A stretch of 64,000 nucleotides of DNA from JAGQIB01 sp041393395 (GTDB taxonomy: Bacteria; ARS69), in NCBI GenBank assembly GCA_041393395.1, contig JAWKKG010000004.1, forward strand, positions 806,001 through 870,000, written 5' to 3'. Each line of letters begins with the position of its first letter. The stretch's first letter is position 1. This document shows, in pieces, positions 1-11,038 of the stretch. The notes under the pieces are model-generated. The model was given only the letters and a program-made list of their open reading frames with translations. It was not told where the DNA came from and did no database searches. The translations under genes and the position numbers were made by a program.

Positions 1-1602
1 TCGCTCACGCCGGCCGCGCCGTACGCCACCGCTGCCGGCGCGATCCTGTGGGCCGCGGCCACGATCGAGGATGCTTCGATCGGGATCTACCCTTCGCACC
101 TGCTCTCCGGGGAGACCGATTTCGTCGCCGACCCGGAGGCCTTCGCGGAGGACTTCACCGCGGACGGCGCCTGGAGCGAGTTCCGGATCACCGCCATGAG
201 CGACGGCTGGAACGCGGATCGCGCCGTACTCGAGGGTCTGCTCCAGATCCTCGGCGCGGTCGGCTCCGGCCCCGGCGACATCGCGGACGCGCTGGGCGAC
301 CAGGTCGACGGTGCGGCGCTGGAGGCGTTCGAGGGCGCGATCACGGGCTACGTGAAGAACCAGGCGACGACGGCGGCGCTGCAGGAGATCGTCGGGTCGG
401 ATCAGGTGGACCTGCAGTTCTGCCCGCAGACGTGGTCCGGGTTCGATTGCACGGGCGCCCCCTACTCCGTGGGCACGTCCTCGAACGAGTCCGTCCTGCA
501 GGTGAACGACGCCGCGCAGTCGTACCGCCCGGTCGACGTCGGCTCCGCGCAGCTTCGCGTGGAGACGATCACCGGCGCGTTCGGCAACGCCCATACGGCC
601 GAGGACAAGGTCATCACCACGAACCCGATCGAGGTGCACATCGACCCGTTCCAGGCCCGCGTGGGCACGGACGAGCTCGTGAACTTCACCGTGCGGGTCG
701 AGAACGCCGAGAACACGGACGTCGAGTGGTCTTCCACCGGCGCGGATTTCGTGTGGAACGCGAAGGGCGCGAGTCTCACGACCCCCTCGTCGCCCTGGAC
801 CACTCCGATCGAGGTGCGGGCCCGGAGTGTGGCGAACACCGGACTCCGCGAAGACGGCCTGCCGATACGCGAGGGTCTCGCCCTCGTGGAGTACCAGGAC
901 TCGCTCGTGGTCGTGAACGTCACGCCGCGCTACGACTGCATCTCGAACGACAGCACGCTCGTGCTCACCGCCGAGGTGATCGGTGTGGACGATGCCTCCG
1001 TCACCTGGAGCATCGCCGAGGGCTGGGGCACGGTGCAGTCGACCGGCCCGCTCACCGCGCGGTACACGCCCCCGTCTTCCGGCACCACCGACGACATCGT
1101 CCGGGCGACGGTCGTGGATCACGAGGAGGCGATCGGCGACGCGCACGTTCGCGTCTCCGCGTGCACGTGCTTCTTCGACATCATGATCACGGGCGGCATC
1201 AACTGGCTCGAGTCCGGCGGCGACATCGCGTACGTGGCGGCCTGGGGCGACGGCAGCGTATACGCGATCCAGTTCTTCGTGATGGTGGACAACCCCGACG
1301 GCACGGTGCTCGGTGCAAGCGTCGGGACGTCCGACGACCAGACGGCGCCGCAACCCGGGGAGACGGGAGATTGGCGCATGAATCTCGCGGTGTCGCGAGG
1401 CGGGTCGCTCTTCCTCACCGATCAATCCGACGACGAGACCGCCGTGTTCCTCACGATCGACCACGCGACGCAGACCACGATGGAGGGTCGGATGCACGGC
1501 ACGATCGCGAGCCGAGACCAGCAGGGGAACATCGTGTCGACCGCGCTCGTGGACATCCCGTTCCGGGCGGGGCTGTTCGAGGGCGGCTGGCCCTGTCAGT
1601 AG
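1..1602 (+). CDS. Secreted Ig-like domain protein, 5' end outside the window
   Basis: The reading frame is open from the first base, so the gene starts upstream of the window; 533 codons are visible before TAG. I do not recognise a specific family. The visible part has an alpha-rich Ala/Gly segment (about residues 60-130) and then beta-rich stretches resembling bacterial Ig-like domains (about residues 200-375), with pieces such as VEWSSTGADF and VTWSIAEGW. A Cys-containing C-terminal beta domain carries CTCFFDIMITGG and ends in GGWPCQ. Composition and domain style suggest an exported or cell-surface protein. An internal ATG at 196 is not a plausible start because coding-like sequence continues upstream of it. 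The converging neighbour is a membrane protein on the other strand. The function is unknown. Confidence 0.8.
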   Translation, partial: SLTPAAPYATAAGAILWAAATIEDASIGIYPSHLLSGETDFVADPEAFAEDFTADGAWSEFRITAMSDGWNADRAVLEGLLQILGAVGSGPGDIADALGDQVDGAALEAFEGAITGYVKNQATTAALQEIVGSDQVDLQFCPQTWSGFDCTGAPYSVGTSSNESVLQVNDAAQSYRPVDVGSAQLRVETITGAFGNAHTAEDKVITTNPIEVHIDPFQARVGTDELVNFTVRVENAENTDVEWSSTGADFVWNAKGASLTTPSSPWTTPIEVRARSVANTGLREDGLPIREGLALVEYQDSLVVVNVTPRYDCISNDSTLVLTAEVIGVDDASVTWSIAEGWGTVQSTGPLTARYTPPSSGTTDDIVRATVVDHEEAIGDAHVRVSACTCFFDIMITGGINWLESGGDIAYVAAWGDGSVYAIQFFVMVDNPDGTVLGASVGTSDDQTAPQPGETGDWRMNLAVSRGGSLFLTDQSDDETAVFLTIDHATQTTMEGRMHGTIASRDQQGNIVSTALVDIPFRAGLFEGGWPCQ

Positions 1603-1624
1603 AGGCGGCGCCGGTGCGCGGGCC

Positions 1625-2911
1625 CTACCGTTCTCCCGGGTCGGCGGCGCGGGCGATCCAGCCCCACGCGTCGCCGACCGCGTGGGTGCCGTCCTGCGGG
1701 AAACGCTGGAGGACGTAGCCGGCCCACAGGTAGACGTTCGCGAACGCGAACGCCGCGACGGCGACCGAGAGACGGGCGACGCCGGCGCGTGTGACCGTCC
1801 GCGCGGAGAGACTGACACCGGCCGCGAGCGTGAGAACCGGCAGGACTTCCAGGTACGCGCGATTCCCGAAGCTGTCGCCGAACCACCAGCACCACCACGA
1901 GCCGTTGACCAGCACGAACGCGAGAAACGTCGCGGCGGTCGCCAACAGCATCGGGCGGACGGATCGGTGGCGGGCGCCGGACGCGGCCAGCCCGACCAGG
2001 ACGAGGTACCACGGGCTGTACAGGAACAGGCCGTGGCGCGCGTGGAACAGACCGTTCCAGAATCCCGCCGGGGCGCCCGTGAACGCTTCGTCGGCGTAAG
2101 TGGAGACCCGCCAGTCTCCCCACAACGCATGCAGGGAGAGCGGCTGCAGCGCGAGAACGGCGATCGCGGCGAGCGCGGCCGCGACGAGGGAGCCGCGGGA
2201 CCGGCCGCCCCGCCACCACAGCAGCCCGAGGATCGGCGCGAGCGCGACGTTCGAGTTCCGCACGAGGAGCAGCAGACCGGCGGCGACGCCGATCGCGACC
2301 GCGTCGGCGAGTCGGCGTCGTGGAGACACGAGGCGCCAGAGCAGGAAACTCACGAGCGCCATCCCCGCCGCGTGCGGCATCGCGGGTTCCTTCGCCACGT
2401 AGTGGATCGCATTCGTCGCGACGGCGGAAGCGATCGTGAGCGCCACCGCGATCGCGTCGGGCACGCCGGCCGCGAGCAGCGCGGCCCGGAGCCAGACGAA
2501 GCCCGCGAGCGCCAGCGCGAGCAGCGAGAACGCCACCGCGACCTGGTACGGCGACGACACGCCGTCCGTCGACCAGCGGCCCCCGCCGGCGAGCGCCACG
2601 ACGTGACCGACCAGGAAACCCGGCGTCTCCAGCACGGCGAGTCCCACGGGGTACTTGTTCGTGGCGTCATGCTTTGGCGTGGCGCGATCGTGCTCCGGCG
2701 GCAGCGGATCCGGCGGACAGAGGAGCTCGTAGTCGTTGCGGAACTCCACGTCGCGATCGAGGAGCACGGAACGCACCCAGGCGTAGTAGGCCTTGCCGTC
2801 ACTCACCACGAGCTGCGGTGAGTCGCCGAGTCGCAGGCACAGCGTGAGCAGGGCCATGGCCGCGAGGCCGAAGAGCGTCGCGAACACCGCAAACGCCCGA
2901 CCCGCCGTCAC
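1625..2911 (-). CDS. Polytopic membrane protein, GT-C glycosyltransferase-like
   Basis: About 428 residues with roughly ten hydrophobic segments, the first directly after the proposed start (residues 4-24). After the first membrane segment comes an extracytoplasmic loop with SDGKAYYAW and an acidic RDVEFRNDYE stretch. This is the usual place for the acidic active-site residues of GT-C, lipid-phosphate-sugar-dependent glycosyltransferases, so I infer membrane-linked sugar transfer; the substrate cannot be told. The frame stays open upstream to 3043, but the extra N-terminus is Arg/Pro-rich and not membrane-like. I therefore chose the GTG at 2911, although no strong SD precedes it. The gene converges with the secreted protein at the left edge and diverges from the subtilase. 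It could equally be annotated as a conserved hypothetical membrane protein. Confidence 0.75.
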   Translation of the reverse strand: MTAGRAFAVFATLFGLAAMALLTLCLRLGDSPQLVVSDGKAYYAWVRSVLLDRDVEFRNDYELLCPPDPLPPEHDRATPKHDATNKYPVGLAVLETPGFLVGHVVALAGGGRWSTDGVSSPYQVAVAFSLLALALAGFVWLRAALLAAGVPDAIAVALTIASAVATNAIHYVAKEPAMPHAAGMALVSFLLWRLVSPRRRLADAVAIGVAAGLLLLVRNSNVALAPILGLLWWRGGRSRGSLVAAALAAIAVLALQPLSLHALWGDWRVSTYADEAFTGAPAGFWNGLFHARHGLFLYSPWYLVLVGLAASGARHRSVRPMLLATAATFLAFVLVNGSWWCWWFGDSFGNRAYLEVLPVLTLAAGVSLSARTVTRAGVARLSVAVAAFAFANVYLWAGYVLQRFPQDGTHAVGDAWGWIARAADPGER

Positions 2912-3347
2912 GACGCGAGGACGCGACGACGTGCCCCCCCCATTCGACCGGCACGCGATTCTCACACAGTTCGACCTCGTTCTCCGGAACTGACCCCACG
3001 GCGACGGTCGCGGTGTCCTCGACCGCTCGGTCACTGGACACACTCACCGTTTCTGCAGGCTAGAGGCCTCCGCGCACCTTGTCATGTGAGAACACCGATC
3101 ACCCCCGTCGACCGCTCCACGAGGGACGGCCGATCGTTCGATTCGGGGCCGAGCTCGGACGCGCCCATCGTACCGTTCGCATGCACACGTGGGACCACCC
3201 AGAACGAACACCGGAGCGGTGCTCCACCCATTGAATGGCGGCTGCGGGTGGCCCTCCGCACGTCCGGTCCCCTGTCACGCTTCTTGCTCACGTTTAGGTC
3301 GCGCTCGAGGCGCGCGCAACCACCGCACGAACTGGAGGGTGCACACA
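2912..3347. other. Divergent intergenic region
   Basis: This 436-bp gap separates the leftward membrane protein from the rightward subtilase and must hold promoters for both. The only clear element is the SD GGAGGG at 3334-3339, eight bases before the subtilase ATG. I see no convincing -35/-10 pair, RNA gene or small coding region. Open frames here are Arg/Pro/Ser-rich readings of GC-rich DNA. Confidence 0.5.
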
Positions 3348-6300
3348 ATGCGGTCCCTGTCTCTTCTTTCCATGGCGCTCGGGGCGGTTCTGCTCGCGCA
3401 GCCACCTTCGCCGACCTTGGCGAACTCAGCCTACGACTACCACGTCGGCGACGAACTCGTCGTCCTGACGCCGGACACCGGCCAGCTTCTTGTCAAGTTT
3501 CGAGACGACGCGGAGATCTCGGACCTCGTCCAGCGAGGCAATGTGGCGTCGTTTGACCCGTTCGACCTGGACATCGTGACGCTGGAAGGAACCTCACTGT
3601 CCGCCAGCGGCCTCGCCGCGAGAAGCGACGTCGACTTCGTCGCACCCGTTCTGAGGACGAAGCGCGGCAATCCCGTCTACTGGGGAAACCGGCTGTCCGT
3701 GCGCTTCACGGAGACGGCTAGTGCTTCCAGACGAGCGGACATTCTCGCGTCAGTGAATCCCGACACGGCGGTACCGGCGCGATTCGATGCCGACCGCTAC
3801 GACCTCACGGTGCCCTGGACCCGAGCGACCGAGGTCTTCGACCTCGCACGTCACCTCGAGACGTATCCCGAAGTCCAGTACGCCCTGCCCGATCTCAGCC
3901 TCACGTACGACTTTTCCTACACACCGAGTGATCCGCTGTTCTCACAGCAATGGCATTTGCTGAACATCCAGGCCGATGACGCGTGGGACCTCGTTCGCGG
4001 GGAATCGAACGTCGCGATCGCGATCCTCGATACCGGCGTCGACATCCTTCACCCCGATCTCGCGGACGCGATCCTCTACCCCTACGACTTCGAAGACGAC
4101 GACTACGATCCGAGCCCGGACTGCTCCATGCCCAATCACGGGCACGGAACGGCCTGTGCGGGGCTCGCCGCAGCACTCGGCGACAACTTCCGAGGCGTCG
4201 CCGGGGTAGCGTATGGGGTCCGAATCGTACCGATTCGCCTGGGACCTTCAGCCAGTACCGGCGCGGACGCGATCGACTACGCGTCCTTCCACGCCAACAT
4301 CCTCAGCATGAGTTGGAGCGTCGACCCCGAGACGCCCGGGATCGCCCAGGCGCTCGTGAACGCGCGACTCAACGGTGACGTACTCGTCGCGGCCGCCGGG
4401 CAGGACAGTGTCGCGGTCAGGTTCCCCGCGAACCTTCCTGACGTCATCGCGGTCGGAGCCACGACGCAAACCGGGGACCCCATCGAGAACTGCAACTTCG
4501 GCCCGGCTCTGGAGTTGATGGCTCCCGGCATCGATCTCGTGACGACCGATGTTCGAGGAGACTGTGGATACACGCAGGGCGCACCCTGGGAGGAAGCCGA
4601 CTACGTCTTGGGGTTCGGCGGCACTTCGGGGGCCACGCCGCAGGTCGCCGGCGCAGCGGCGCTCCTCCTGACCGCGAATCCCAATCTGACCTACGATCAG
4701 GTTCGCGAAGTCCTCAACGGGACCGCTTGGCCCACCGGGGACAACAATCCCGAGCACGTCGGCCACGGGCTCCTCGACGTGCGGGCAGCGCTGGAGGCGG
4801 TCACCCAGGACTTCGAAGTGCAAGTACTGTCTCCCAACGGCGGCGAAACGCCGACCATCGGGGACTCCGTTACGATTCGCTGGGCTTCGTGCCTCTACTG
4901 CCAGCCTCGTTTCGACGTGTACCTCAGCCGGAACGCGGGATTCAGTTGGGAGCCCCTATACCTTCAGCTGAGTCCCGTACTCCGGTCGGTGACGTGGACC
5001 GTAGGCGGCCCTCCGTCGGCCCAGTGCCTCGTGCGCGTCGTGGCTACGGGCGACCTCGCAACCGACGAGGACGTCAGCGACACTGTCTTCGAGATCCTGG
5101 ACGACTACGTCCCGCCGCCGCTCCAGATCCTTCAGCCCGAGTCCGTGGACTACGTGTTCGTGGGCGACGACGTCCCGTTCGTGTGGGCCGTCGACGACGC
5201 GGCGAACTATTCCGCAATCAGCATCGAACTCAAGATCGGTACGGGATCGTGGAATGCCATTCACACGGCTGGCCCGAGCGAGACAACGTGGACCTGGACG
5301 GTCGGAGGGAACCAGGTCTCCAACGCCCGTCTTCGGGTGAGAGCGACGCGCGTGGCCGGTGGATCCGAGATCGTCGAGGTTCCCGGCTCCTTCACGATCT
5401 TCGACGACTACTTCCAGGACGTCGCTCAGGATGGGTCACAGGAGTACACGAGGATCCAGAACGCGATCGACGAAGCCATCTCCGGAATGACGGTGCGGGT
5501 GTGGCCCGGAACCTATAGCGAGTGGACCTGGGTCAACCAGCACGACCCCGCCCAGGGCACGACCTGCGTGAACATGCGCTCGGCTGACGTCATCTCCGTC
5601 GGCGGTCCCGACGTCACGATCATCGATGGATTTGCCGCGAGCACCGCGGGCGGATCGGACGGCTCCTACACGGTGAACTTCACCGGCTACAGCTCGACCA
5701 TCGAGGGATTCAAGATCATTCGGGCGGGACGTGCCGGAATTCGCTTCAACCATTCGCACGGCACCGCCCGGAACAACGTGATCCACGCCGGGACGACCGG
5801 AATCCGATTCGACGATCACTCCGAAGCGACTGCGATCGGGAACATCCTGTGGCTGCAGGAGCTGCACGGAATGAAGACGGATACCTTCAGCAATCCTGTC
5901 ATTACCGAGAACGTCCTCTACGGATACTCGTTGTTTGGACTCCACTTCGATATCGGCGTACTGACCGAATCGACGACGGGTGGCGCGATCGTGCGCAACA
6001 ATACGATCACCGGGAAGGGTTTGGCACTCACCGTGCGCGACCACCCGGAAGACACCTACTCGCACAACATCATCTACGACAATACGAACGGTGTCGACTT
6101 CCAGGCCTCGACCTCGATTCCGTTCGAGTGCAACGACGTCTTCGACAATCACGACGCCTACCTGCAGGACGACCGCACCGGCGTCGACGGAAACTTCGCG
6201 AAGGATCCGCTCTTCTGCGACGCGGCCGCCGGCAACTTCGGTCTGCGGGCCAACTCCCCGTGCTCCGAGGTCTACTCCACGTGTGGCGAACGCATCGGAG

Positions 6301-7790
6301 CCGGACTCGTCACCTGCGAAGCCGAGGCTCCCTCGGTGGTGCAGATGGTGGGCTTCGAAACGGGCACCCTCGACCGCGCCGCCAGTGTGGTCGGCTCTCC
6401 TCAGGTGATCGCCGCGGGCGCGCACAGCGGGCGCTCCGCACTTCACGTCACCGAATCCGGCCCGTGCGCGGTGCGCGTCGGCAGGTCCGGCAACGCGGAC
6501 GGCGACGAAACCGCCCTCGGCCTGACCGAGGTACAGGTGTCGCTGTATCTCCACACCGCCATCGATCCGTTCTCGGAGACTGTTCCGATCGTCGGCCTCG
6601 CGGGAGGTTCGGGGACGCTGGCCGAGATCCGGATGCGGCCGGATGGCGACGTCGAGCTCTGGGCGGCTGGAACACAGATCGGGGGAGCGTTGGATGTCTT
6701 CGCCAACTACTTCCTTCTCGACCTCGTCTGGCGGGCCGAATCCTCGCCCGGCGCGGGCGACGGCTACGTCGAACTCTGGCGGAACGGGTATCGCCTCGCG
6801 GGCGGGTACCAGCTCGCGACGGGCACCGATCCGGCCGACTGGCTCGTTCTCGGTCACGAGAGCGCCGGGGATGCGAGCGACGCGTACCGTTTCGACGATG
6901 TCGTGATTCTCGACCGGCCTTGGCACCACATGGGGCACTCACTTCAGGTTCTCGCACCGAACTCGAATGGATCATACTCGGAGTGGAACGCGATGGGGTT
7001 CAACCACTCCTACTTCGTGGACGACTACGCCTCCGCCGCGACGTATGACACGAACACGCTGGTTACGACCGGGGGGAGCCTGTCTCACCCACGCGAGACG
7101 TTCCACGTCGCATCTCCATCGGCGGTGGGTATCGGGCCCGACGATCCGATCGGAGCCGTGGCCCCGATCGCAATCGTAGAAGACAACGCGGCTCTCACCC
7201 GCGGGCGCCTCATGTGCAAGCTCGGCGTCGTGGAAACCGAGTCCGGTTCGAACATCGACTTTCCGGTGGGCTTCGGCGTTCTGGCCCGGGTGGAAGGCCG
7301 GAACCTGCTCACCGGCGAGCCGTGGATCGGGGAGGATCTCGAGGATCTGGAAGTCGGACTCGTGGACTACACGGCGACCGGTCACCAGCTTCGTTGCACC
7401 GCGGTCGCCCTGCTTGTCATGGACGTGGAATACGACAACACTTTCATCCTCGGGCAGACCGCACAGGCACCCGCCGCGGAGTCCGGTCTGGATCGATCTG
7501 TTTCCGAGCTTCCTTCGTCCGGCTTCGTTTCATTCGGTCCGAATCCGGCCCGGTCCCGTTGCACCGTGCAATTCGCCGTCCGCAACTCCGGACCCGTGTC
7601 CCTCACCGTCTATGACGTGACGGGCCGTGTCGTTCGACGCCTCGTGGACGAGGCGATGGAACCGGGACTGTATTCTGCCGCCTGGGATCTCGAGAACTCG
7701 AACCGTGAGCGCGTGAGTCCCGGGGTGTACTTCTACCGGCTGACGTTGGGTGCCGAGCAGGAGACCCGGAAAGTCGTCACCGTTCAGTAG
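3348..7790 (+). CDS. Secreted S8 (subtilisin-like) serine protease with beta-helix and FlgD-like C-terminal domain
   Basis: 1480 residues. The ATG follows GGAGGG and begins a signal peptide (about residues 1-25, ending PSPTLA). Residues 30-205 resemble the propeptide/inhibitor region of fervidolysin-like subtilases. The S8 domain has Asp228 in AILDTGVD, His266 in HGHGTACAG and Ser427 in GTSGATPQVAG. The oxyanion-hole position reads AAAGQD, so Gln352 stands where the family normally has Asn, and the usual His after Ser-x-Ala-Thr-Pro is Gln. Downstream are two Ig-like segments (about 490-690), a right-handed beta-helix region with repeated N/D turns (about 690-990), a lectin/LamG-like segment (about 1000-1180), an unassigned part, and a C-terminal FlgD/T9SS type A-like domain with SLTVYDVTGRVVR and SPGVYFYRL. 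It is probably exported and surface-attached or released by a T9SS-like route. Proteolytic activity is uncertain because of the Asn-to-Gln change. Confidence 0.93.
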   Translation: MRSLSLLSMALGAVLLAQPPSPTLANSAYDYHVGDELVVLTPDTGQLLVKFRDDAEISDLVQRGNVASFDPFDLDIVTLEGTSLSASGLAARSDVDFVAPVLRTKRGNPVYWGNRLSVRFTETASASRRADILASVNPDTAVPARFDADRYDLTVPWTRATEVFDLARHLETYPEVQYALPDLSLTYDFSYTPSDPLFSQQWHLLNIQADDAWDLVRGESNVAIAILDTGVDILHPDLADAILYPYDFEDDDYDPSPDCSMPNHGHGTACAGLAAALGDNFRGVAGVAYGVRIVPIRLGPSASTGADAIDYASFHANILSMSWSVDPETPGIAQALVNARLNGDVLVAAAGQDSVAVRFPANLPDVIAVGATTQTGDPIENCNFGPALELMAPGIDLVTTDVRGDCGYTQGAPWEEADYVLGFGGTSGATPQVAGAAALLLTANPNLTYDQVREVLNGTAWPTGDNNPEHVGHGLLDVRAALEAVTQDFEVQVLSPNGGETPTIGDSVTIRWASCLYCQPRFDVYLSRNAGFSWEPLYLQLSPVLRSVTWTVGGPPSAQCLVRVVATGDLATDEDVSDTVFEILDDYVPPPLQILQPESVDYVFVGDDVPFVWAVDDAANYSAISIELKIGTGSWNAIHTAGPSETTWTWTVGGNQVSNARLRVRATRVAGGSEIVEVPGSFTIFDDYFQDVAQDGSQEYTRIQNAIDEAISGMTVRVWPGTYSEWTWVNQHDPAQGTTCVNMRSADVISVGGPDVTIIDGFAASTAGGSDGSYTVNFTGYSSTIEGFKIIRAGRAGIRFNHSHGTARNNVIHAGTTGIRFDDHSEATAIGNILWLQELHGMKTDTFSNPVITENVLYGYSLFGLHFDIGVLTESTTGGAIVRNNTITGKGLALTVRDHPEDTYSHNIIYDNTNGVDFQASTSIPFECNDVFDNHDAYLQDDRTGVDGNFAKDPLFCDAAAGNFGLRANSPCSEVYSTCGERIGAGLVTCEAEAPSVVQMVGFETGTLDRAASVVGSPQVIAAGAHSGRSALHVTESGPCAVRVGRSGNADGDETALGLTEVQVSLYLHTAIDPFSETVPIVGLAGGSGTLAEIRMRPDGDVELWAAGTQIGGALDVFANYFLLDLVWRAESSPGAGDGYVELWRNGYRLAGGYQLATGTDPADWLVLGHESAGDASDAYRFDDVVILDRPWHHMGHSLQVLAPNSNGSYSEWNAMGFNHSYFVDDYASAATYDTNTLVTTGGSLSHPRETFHVASPSAVGIGPDDPIGAVAPIAIVEDNAALTRGRLMCKLGVVETESGSNIDFPVGFGVLARVEGRNLLTGEPWIGEDLEDLEVGLVDYTATGHQLRCTAVALLVMDVEYDNTFILGQTAQAPAAESGLDRSVSELPSSGFVSFGPNPARSRCTVQFAVRNSGPVSLTVYDVTGRVVRRLVDEAMEPGLYSAAWDLENSNRERVSPGVYFYRLTLGAEQETRKVVTVQ

Positions 7791-7839
7791 CGCTGCGTGG
7801 CGGGTCGTCGCCGTTCCGCCACCGTTCCGAAGACCGGCT

Positions 7840-7871
7840 GCCCCGGGGAGTCGAAACGAACTCCCCGGGGC
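7840..7871. terminator. Hairpin between convergent genes
   Basis: A perfect 12-bp inverted repeat, GCCCCGGGGAGT and ACTCCCCGGGGC, flanks an 8-base loop in the 118-bp gap between the subtilase and the convergent glycosyltransferase. There is no T-tract on either side, so it is a terminator-like or mRNA-stabilising hairpin rather than a classical intrinsic terminator. It could act on both converging transcripts. Confidence 0.5.
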
Positions 7872-7908
7872 TCCGGCCTCTCTCGCGCCCCAGCCACCGG
7901 GCCAACTC

Positions 7909-9738
7909 TCAGCGCCTCCGCTCGTCGTCCGATGGTCGCTCGGAGGGTGCGAGATCCCGGAGGCTCGCGAGGATCCGACGCGCCCGGTCCGCCGCCGCGC
8001 TGCCGGGTCGGCGGGCGATCACCGCCTCCAGCACGTCCTGCGCCTCATCCGCCCGGTCGAGGCGCGCGAGCATCACCGCGCGGTTCAGCTCCGCGTCGAC
8101 GTTGCCGGGATCCACGGCGAGCACGTGCTCGATGATCGCGAGTCCCCGCACGGTATCTCCGCGCAGATCCGCGAGGGCGGCCTTCTCGGAAAGCAGCGTC
8201 GGCTCCCCCGGCGCCGCCGCGAGCAGACGGTCGACCGCGGCCTCCGCCTCGCCGAGCTGTCCCGTGCGTCGCAGCAGCTCGATCTCGGCGACGCGGGCGG
8301 AGTAGAAGTCCGGCTCGACCTCGAGCGCGCGGCGGATCCAGCGCAGCGCGCGGACGGGCTCGCCGCGATTCCGCTCGGCCTCGGCCACGAGCACGTACGC
8401 TCCCGGCCACGCCGTCTTCGGCAGTCGGTACGGATTCCAGGCGACGAAGACGGCCGCCAGCAGTGCGACGGGCACCGCCACGCGCAGCGCGGCGGCACGA
8501 CCGTCGCGCACCGACTTCACCGCCTCGATCGCCCCCGCCGCGCCGAGCGCGATCACGAACGGCGCCGCCGGCACCCGAAAGCGCGCATTGACGAAGAACA
8601 CCACACAGCCGAACGCGATCGCGGCCACGAAGCCCGCCACGAGCCGCCCATCCCGGCGACGACCGAGCAGCACCGCTCCGAGCGTCGCGAGCGGGAACCA
8701 CAGCCCCCAACCCGGGAGGCGAAGCGCGGACACGAGCTCGGCGGCGAGCACCGGATCGTGGTTGTTCGGGATCTCGCGCGCGGCAACGAACAGCCACGCC
8801 TTCTTGACGAAACGGGCGGCAGCCCGCCCCGGATCATCGGCGAGATCCCGCCAGGCGCGAGCCGACCAGTGACGCGAGACTTCCGAGGGACGGAGCGTTC
8901 TCCCCTCGTCGCGCTCGGCGATCGCGGTCGCGGCCTCCATCATGCGGTACCCGAGCGCGGTGGGCGCGTCGGGGAACGTTGCGGCGTAGCCGTCCGCGTC
9001 CTTTCCGTTGCCGAGATAGAAATTCAAGCCGCCCTGGGTCGCGAGGAACGCGGGATCGCCGGCCCGGACGTTGTGCGCCGTCACGAGCAGCGGGAGCGCG
9101 AGGATCGCGAGCGCCGCCCCCGCCGCCCGCCCGACCCGCCGGTCCGCACGCAGGACGAGCGCCGCGGGCAGCAGCACCGCGGGCGCGAGCAGCGGAGGGC
9201 GCACGACGACGGCCGCGCTCCACAGCAGCCCGGCGAGCGCGATCCGGAGCGTCGACGGTCGTTCGTCCGCCGCCAGCGTGGCCGCCCCCGCCGCGACCGC
9301 GAGCGCGACGCCGGCGAACGGCGGCAGGAACTGGAAATCGAAGAACGCGAACGTGGGGTACAGCGCCGCGGCGATTCCTCCGAGCCACGCCGCGCCTCGC
9401 CCGCCGAGCCGGCCGGCGATCGCCGCGACGAACGCGGCCACGAGCGGACCGCCCGCCAGCAGCTGGAAGATCGCGACGTTCCCGACCGCCCCCCCGGCCG
9501 CCGCCAGCTCCCCCGCCAGCAGCGCAACGTATCCCGGCGCCCGAAAGAACGGCTCGCCGCCCGGCCATGTCCCCGCGAGCCAGCCCCGCGCCCACTCGAG
9601 GTGCGCGGCGCCGTCCAGCACCGGTTCGAGCAGCTCGGGGTGTCGGCCGAGCTGCCAGGCGACGAGGGCGCGGTACGCGAACGCCACCGCCGCGCTTCCC
9701 GCGATCGCGACCACCACGCCCCGCCGATCCCGGCTCAA
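7909..9738 (-). CDS. Membrane glycosyltransferase (GT39/GT-C-like) with C-terminal TPR domain
   Basis: 609 residues. About ten membrane segments fill residues 8-420. The first extracytoplasmic loop contains LDGAAHLEWARGWLAG and a PFFRAPGYVALL motif typical of PMT/ArnT-like GT-C enzymes that use lipid-linked sugar donors. Residues 435-590 form about four TPR units (for example RALRWIRRALEVEPDFYSA and AEAAVDRLLAAAPGEPTLLS). The start is TTG at 9738, preceded by GAGG with 5-base spacing. It lies 37 bp after the second ABC permease on the same strand and may be the last gene of that operon. A paralogue with the same architecture lies at 58448-60217. A glycosyl-transfer role on an exported acceptor is inferred; donor and acceptor are unknown. 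Confidence 0.82.
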   Translation of the reverse strand: MSRDRRGVVVAIAGSAAVAFAYRALVAWQLGRHPELLEPVLDGAAHLEWARGWLAGTWPGGEPFFRAPGYVALLAGELAAAGGAVGNVAIFQLLAGGPLVAAFVAAIAGRLGGRGAAWLGGIAAALYPTFAFFDFQFLPPFAGVALAVAAGAATLAADERPSTLRIALAGLLWSAAVVVRPPLLAPAVLLPAALVLRADRRVGRAAGAALAILALPLLVTAHNVRAGDPAFLATQGGLNFYLGNGKDADGYAATFPDAPTALGYRMMEAATAIAERDEGRTLRPSEVSRHWSARAWRDLADDPGRAAARFVKKAWLFVAAREIPNNHDPVLAAELVSALRLPGWGLWFPLATLGAVLLGRRRDGRLVAGFVAAIAFGCVVFFVNARFRVPAAPFVIALGAAGAIEAVKSVRDGRAAALRVAVPVALLAAVFVAWNPYRLPKTAWPGAYVLVAEAERNRGEPVRALRWIRRALEVEPDFYSARVAEIELLRRTGQLGEAEAAVDRLLAAAPGEPTLLSEKAALADLRGDTVRGLAIIEHVLAVDPGNVDAELNRAVMLARLDRADEAQDVLEAVIARRPGSAAADRARRILASLRDLAPSERPSDDERRR

Positions 9739-9775
9739 CGGGGCCTCGTCGGACGGCGCCTCGTTCGGGACGGCC

Positions 9776-11030
<1,255 letters not shown>

Positions 11031-11038
<8 letters not shown>

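Noticed and set aside
3348..7790. Presence of a T9SS gene cluster
   Set aside because: Only cargo-type C-terminal domains and a PorV/PorQ-like protein are present; no PorK/L/M/N, SprA or signal peptidase homologue is visible in this window.
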